DNA of 64,000 nucleotides from Colletes latitarsis (lineage: Eukaryota; Arthropoda; Insecta; Hymenoptera; Colletidae). This document shows positions 60,590 through 64,000 of the stretch, in pieces. Below the pieces are notes generated by a model. That model worked only from the letters and a program-made list of their open reading frames with translations, was not told the origin of the DNA and did no database searches. A program made the translations under genes and the position numbers. Every line of letters begins with the position of its first letter. Position 1 is the stretch's first letter. The stretch is from NCBI RefSeq assembly GCF_051014445.1, contig NC_135137.1, positions 28,025,501-28,089,500 on the forward strand. The letters run 5' to 3'.

Positions 60590-61060
60590 ATTACCCTTGT
60601 GTAGCAAATTTCCGATCACGGACAGTTGACCATACCGTTCTTCATTGTGCCACATTAATAATCGCTTCTTAAATTTTCAATATGAACGTTTACCTCCGGG
60701 AATTATTAGAGCATTGTAAATTCCGGAACAACACCGGAGGCCTCAAGATCCTTTAGAAATAATGGCGCTTGTACTTAAAAATAATATCCCGCCGTTTTAG
60801 GTAGACGTAACGTACCTGAACGCGTTCCGTTTATCGTTTCTCCTTACGAGCATGCTTAATGCGCCTCCTTAATTGCGCTTCCACAAAGGAATCATTAGCG
60901 CGAAACGGTATAATTGCTCGACAACCCTAAGGTAAACTTTACTCCGCGAGGGCAGATAATCATGCCGGCTTTATAATAGGCACCGCAGCACGTGTCACGC
61001 GTTACGAATAACTCGTTTGCGATTAAACAACGATCTCTCTTATCCTGATAAACAATGGAG
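60590..61060. promoter_or_regulatory. GC-richer island
   Basis: Higher G+C with TTAATTGCGC-like homeobox-type words, CACGTGTCACGCGTTACG and GATAAT words. No open frame of note. It looks like conserved non-coding DNA, but conservation cannot be judged from one sequence. Confidence 0.3.
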
Positions 61061-61204
61061 GTGAATAAATTAAATACAGGTGTATCCTGTCTTTTTATAA
61101 TGTACCCTCAAGTTTCGCCAAAGGAAATTTCTTTTGTAGTTTTGTAACTAACTGGTACTAATTCTTTGGTTTGATCTTTGAAAAACAAACAAGTGGGAAA
61201 TATA

Positions 61205-61960
61205 CAAGGTGTTCGATCACCCCTGGGAAAAATTTTAATGGAAGATTCTAGAGGCCAAAATAACACGAAAATCAAGAATATCAATTTCTTGATTGAGGCT
61301 TCGTTAAAAAGTTATTCAACAATTAAAATAAAAAGTTTCAAATCATTCTGAAAAAAATATTTTGAGTTGCGGGGGTTGATTACAATCATTTTTGGTGAAT
61401 CGACATACCCCCAAAATCCTACCCATTTTCGAGAAAAAAATTCCTTACCGAAAATCTAACCTGAGGTTTGAAATGATTCCCTGAAATTTCATGCGAATCT
61501 TTAAAACGTCATAACTTCTGAACGGATTGGACGATTTTAATGTTTGAAAAAGCAAACTACGCGTATTTCAGTGTAGAATATGTAGAAATCGCAAAAATAT
61601 TCGAAAAGTTGATCCTTGACTCCGCAAAATGAGAAAAACCTCCTAAAAATGGTCGAATGTTCAAACTGCAATAACTCCTACAATAGTGAACATATTTCAA
61701 TGAAACTTTTTTCTGAAGTAGAGCTTATGGGTAGCTACAGAAAAGTATTAGACAACTTTTCCGTAGGACGTCAAACAAAATTACTAAAAATCAAAAACGA
61801 CTTTTTAAGGAAAATCAATAGGGGGTAGGTGCCTAAATTTTTCGGCGAAAAAAAAATTTTTCAAATCGTTCTAAAAAAATGATTTTTAGCTTGGGGGAGC
61901 AATTATAATCATTGTTGGTCAATAGATGTACCCTCGAAATCCTACGCACTTTCGAGAAAA
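61205..61960. mobile_element. TA-flanked 1-kb element, copy 5, right end missing
   Basis: The left end (TA then CAAGGTGTTCGATCACCCCT) is present and the order of internal blocks is that of copy 2. The copy stops at about 61960 after CTACGCACTTTCGAG, without the second terminal repeat. The central frame (61616-61828, plus) is open for 70 codons and closely resembles that in copy 2. Confidence 0.85.
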
Positions 61961-62279
61961 AAATTCTATCAATAAAATAATTTTTATTGACTTTTCATGT
62001 TTTTATTACGCTTACCGTAAACATATGTTTAAACGTTGGCGTAGGTGATTACAGCTTTTAAGGCTGACTAAATCAAAAAAATCAAAAAGATTTCTATTCG
62101 TTAGGTTTACTGTTATCGCCCACAAAAAAATAATTAATTTCTGTTGAAAATTGGTAGAATGGTGAAAGCTTTAATTAAAAATTGCAAAATTTTGTCATTG
62201 TTTTTTAACAATTATTTCCACAGTTATTTGTCATAATTAAAGGTAATACAGCCGTGGTAGAAGTAAAGATAATAACGAA

Positions 62280-62890
62280 AATATCAAGTGGTGCGATGGG
62301 AATGTCCAGAGTGGGTCGTACGTGACCCACGCGGGATCGAAAATGTTGACGGAACGCCTATCGTGCTTAATTGTCTCGGAAGCTAGCCTTCCGAGTACCT
62401 GATCGAACAATGGAAAACGTCCTTTCCGTAGAAGATCGACTTAATCGCGAAAAGCCGAAGCTGTTGAAAGGTCTTCCAGCAAGGGCCACCGGGCACACCT
62501 GACCTAGCGTATACCTGCCCCTTCGGTCATGGGAACCTGCCCTTCGGGAACACGTGGCTAGGGTTTCCAATGTGCCACGAACAGATGTCGATTGTCCTTC
62601 CTCTTTGTCGTTCTTACAGGTTATATACACCTCGTGTATATTTCCGACGATTCTCCCACGCTGAACGTATTGTACGACTCTTTTTTTCTTCCTTTTCCTC
62701 GCATCGAATATTCGTATTGAGATCGATTCAGTGTATTTTTCAGCATAACCCGAGCGTAGATTCGCTGCTTTCAGACGTCCTTTTGCTGATCGACGATTGT
62801 TTGGTAATCGCGTGAATTCGCTCGTGGACAAGCGAGGGTTTAACCGAGGCAGAAATTTTTGGAGCAAAGGAAAAGTCCTAAGGTACACAG
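62280..62890. promoter_or_regulatory. GC-richer island with long open frame on minus strand
   Basis: CpG-rich DNA includes CACGTG, CATGGGAAC and paired CCTTCGG words (CTGCCCCTTCGGTC and CTGCCCTTCGGGAA). A 173-codon frame on the minus strand (62888-62367) starts at GTG and is very Arg/Ser rich. No domain was recognised and the base composition explains it. I favour a regulatory role over a protein. Confidence 0.3.
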
Positions 62891-64000
62891 AAATATATCG
62901 ACGACAAATTATGTAAAATACACTGAAACATTTTTTCGTAGTAAATATTAGCGAGTAGATTTTGCGTGGTTAATTTTGGTTTTTGAAATTTCAATTTTAT
63001 CCTGTCTTAAGAAGTTGTTTATAATGTTATTTTCATGAAATTCTTTGTTCATTGATAGTAGATGCAGGAGGGGAGCTGTGGAGTTTCATTCCATTTATTT
63101 TGTATTTTTAAAAATTGGTTATAATATAATGTGGTTGAATGGTTCATTTTTCTCATGGTGTGTTATTCGAACGATATCACAGTATTTTTCAAGTACCCGA
63201 AAGCACAATTCTTGGTATTCCAAAATCATATCTTCAATATCTTCCATAATAATATTTTCAATAAAGATTAGATTGAGTTTATGGAATCATGAAAATAGTA
63301 TATTGTTAGTCGCATCTTTCTGATAGTATTTTGATAGCTTGTTTCAAGGAGTATTATGAAGCTTGATTTTAAGAATAGATTTTTCAGAAATACCAATGCG
63401 CATGTATGAGTGACTAAGGTATTTTTCTAGTAATTTACAAAGTAGATTAGAATCGGTCTCGCCTTTATTATACTTGGAAACTTTTGTGTTATTTCATTAA
63501 ATTGTCCAGAAGGAAGTGTATATATCCTTTTCTTTATTTCGTATTGTAAGAATAAATTAAATTTATATTCGGATGAAAAATGCCTGAAGTAAATAAAAGT
63601 AAAATACTTTGATTGGTATTAGAATTTGCTGATTGGAATTCGACACACTGATAGACGAGTTTTCTTTTTCACGAAATGATTTCTACCCCACGAAAATAAT
63701 TGTTACTTATTTAGTTTCGTTTATGAAAAACATAACAGGCTGCACAGGCTGAATAATAATTAAGGAGAAATAGCTGCGCATAATTTGAGCCACTAGATGA
63801 ATATCTTTTCGTATTAATAAATTTAATTATTTTTAATTATAATTTAGGTCACTAGGCATTTACTTTTTTTCGTTGTTGAGTTTGTTCCTAATTCTCCGAA
63901 ATAGTAAATTATTCAAACGATGAAACGTATCTAAGACAGAATCTTATAATACCGGCTTAATAATTTTAATTCAGTATTAAATACACCTTTTCGTCGTTAT
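62891..64000. other. AT-rich DNA, no gene seen
   Basis: A 92-codon frame at 63045-63323 starts at TTG and lacks recognisable features. Nothing else was found. Confidence 0.4.

Noticed and set aside
62367..62888. 173-codon frame as a gene
   Set aside because: The start codon is GTG, the composition is Arg/Ser rich as expected from CpG-rich DNA, and no domain is visible.
1..64000. CRISPR arrays, bacterial operons, rRNA or tRNA genes
   Set aside because: None is visible. The sequence has eukaryotic splice signals and no regularly spaced short repeats with unique spacers.

Overview
This is AT-rich nuclear DNA of a eukaryote, most likely an insect and perhaps a hymenopteran. There are no operons, ribosome binding sites or long open frames. 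Splice-consensus signals are common, and the window is full of short DNA-transposon copies flanked by TA. The host guess is inference from style only: no ribosomal, mitochondrial or tRNA marker is present. I recognise no complete host gene. Most apparent open frames begin at TTG or GTG and would not be initiated in a eukaryote.

Region 1 (about 185-10104) is the most striking part. Two arms of about 2.9 kb (271-3169 and 7170-10020) are near-identical and inverted. Between them sits a second, much more diverged inverted repeat (about 3590-3960 and 4640-4985), which looks like a pair of head-to-head TATA promoters with first exons. Splice-consistent exons run outward in both directions into the arms. 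The centre holds a 63-codon ATG frame with a signal-peptide-like start. A TA-flanked element (5421-6570) has inserted into an intron of the rightward unit. The outer arms carry a ladder of degenerate GTTGCG/CGCGTTT repeats. A third, isolated copy of the outer end lies at 29340-29600, so the structure belongs to a dispersed repeat family.

Region 2 (10.1-32 kb) is AT-rich DNA with transposon relics: a hairpin element (14541-14764), a Tc1/mariner transposase relic (15103-15472), a short TA element (17304-17873), a possible hAT transposase relic broken by an 870-bp element (17930-19827), full and partial copies of the 1-kb TA element (24942-25980, 29608-30623), a possible gypsy fragment (near 26425) and a 159-bp tandem duplication. 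Scattered GC-richer islands may be regulatory.

Region 3 (32-44 kb) holds the best host-like coding candidate (ATG frame ending on a consensus splice donor at 32525-32706, and a long open frame at 33081-33434), two unrelated non-LTR retrotransposon fragments (37934-38480, 38962-39054), and a duplicated segment just upstream of a GC-rich block that looks like a promoter and first untranslated exon ending in a GTGAGT donor at 44606.

Region 4 (44.6-64 kb) resembles one very long intron or intergenic DNA. It contains more copies of the 1-kb element (51784-52823, 55135-55300, 61205-61960), a hAT-type non-autonomous element (53157-53884), a relic with a pipsqueak-type helix-turn-helix (57790-58705), a microRNA-sized hairpin (58623-58693) and GC-richer islands. 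The elements do not form a pathway. The window reads as a gene-poor landscape shaped by transposon insertion and local duplication.
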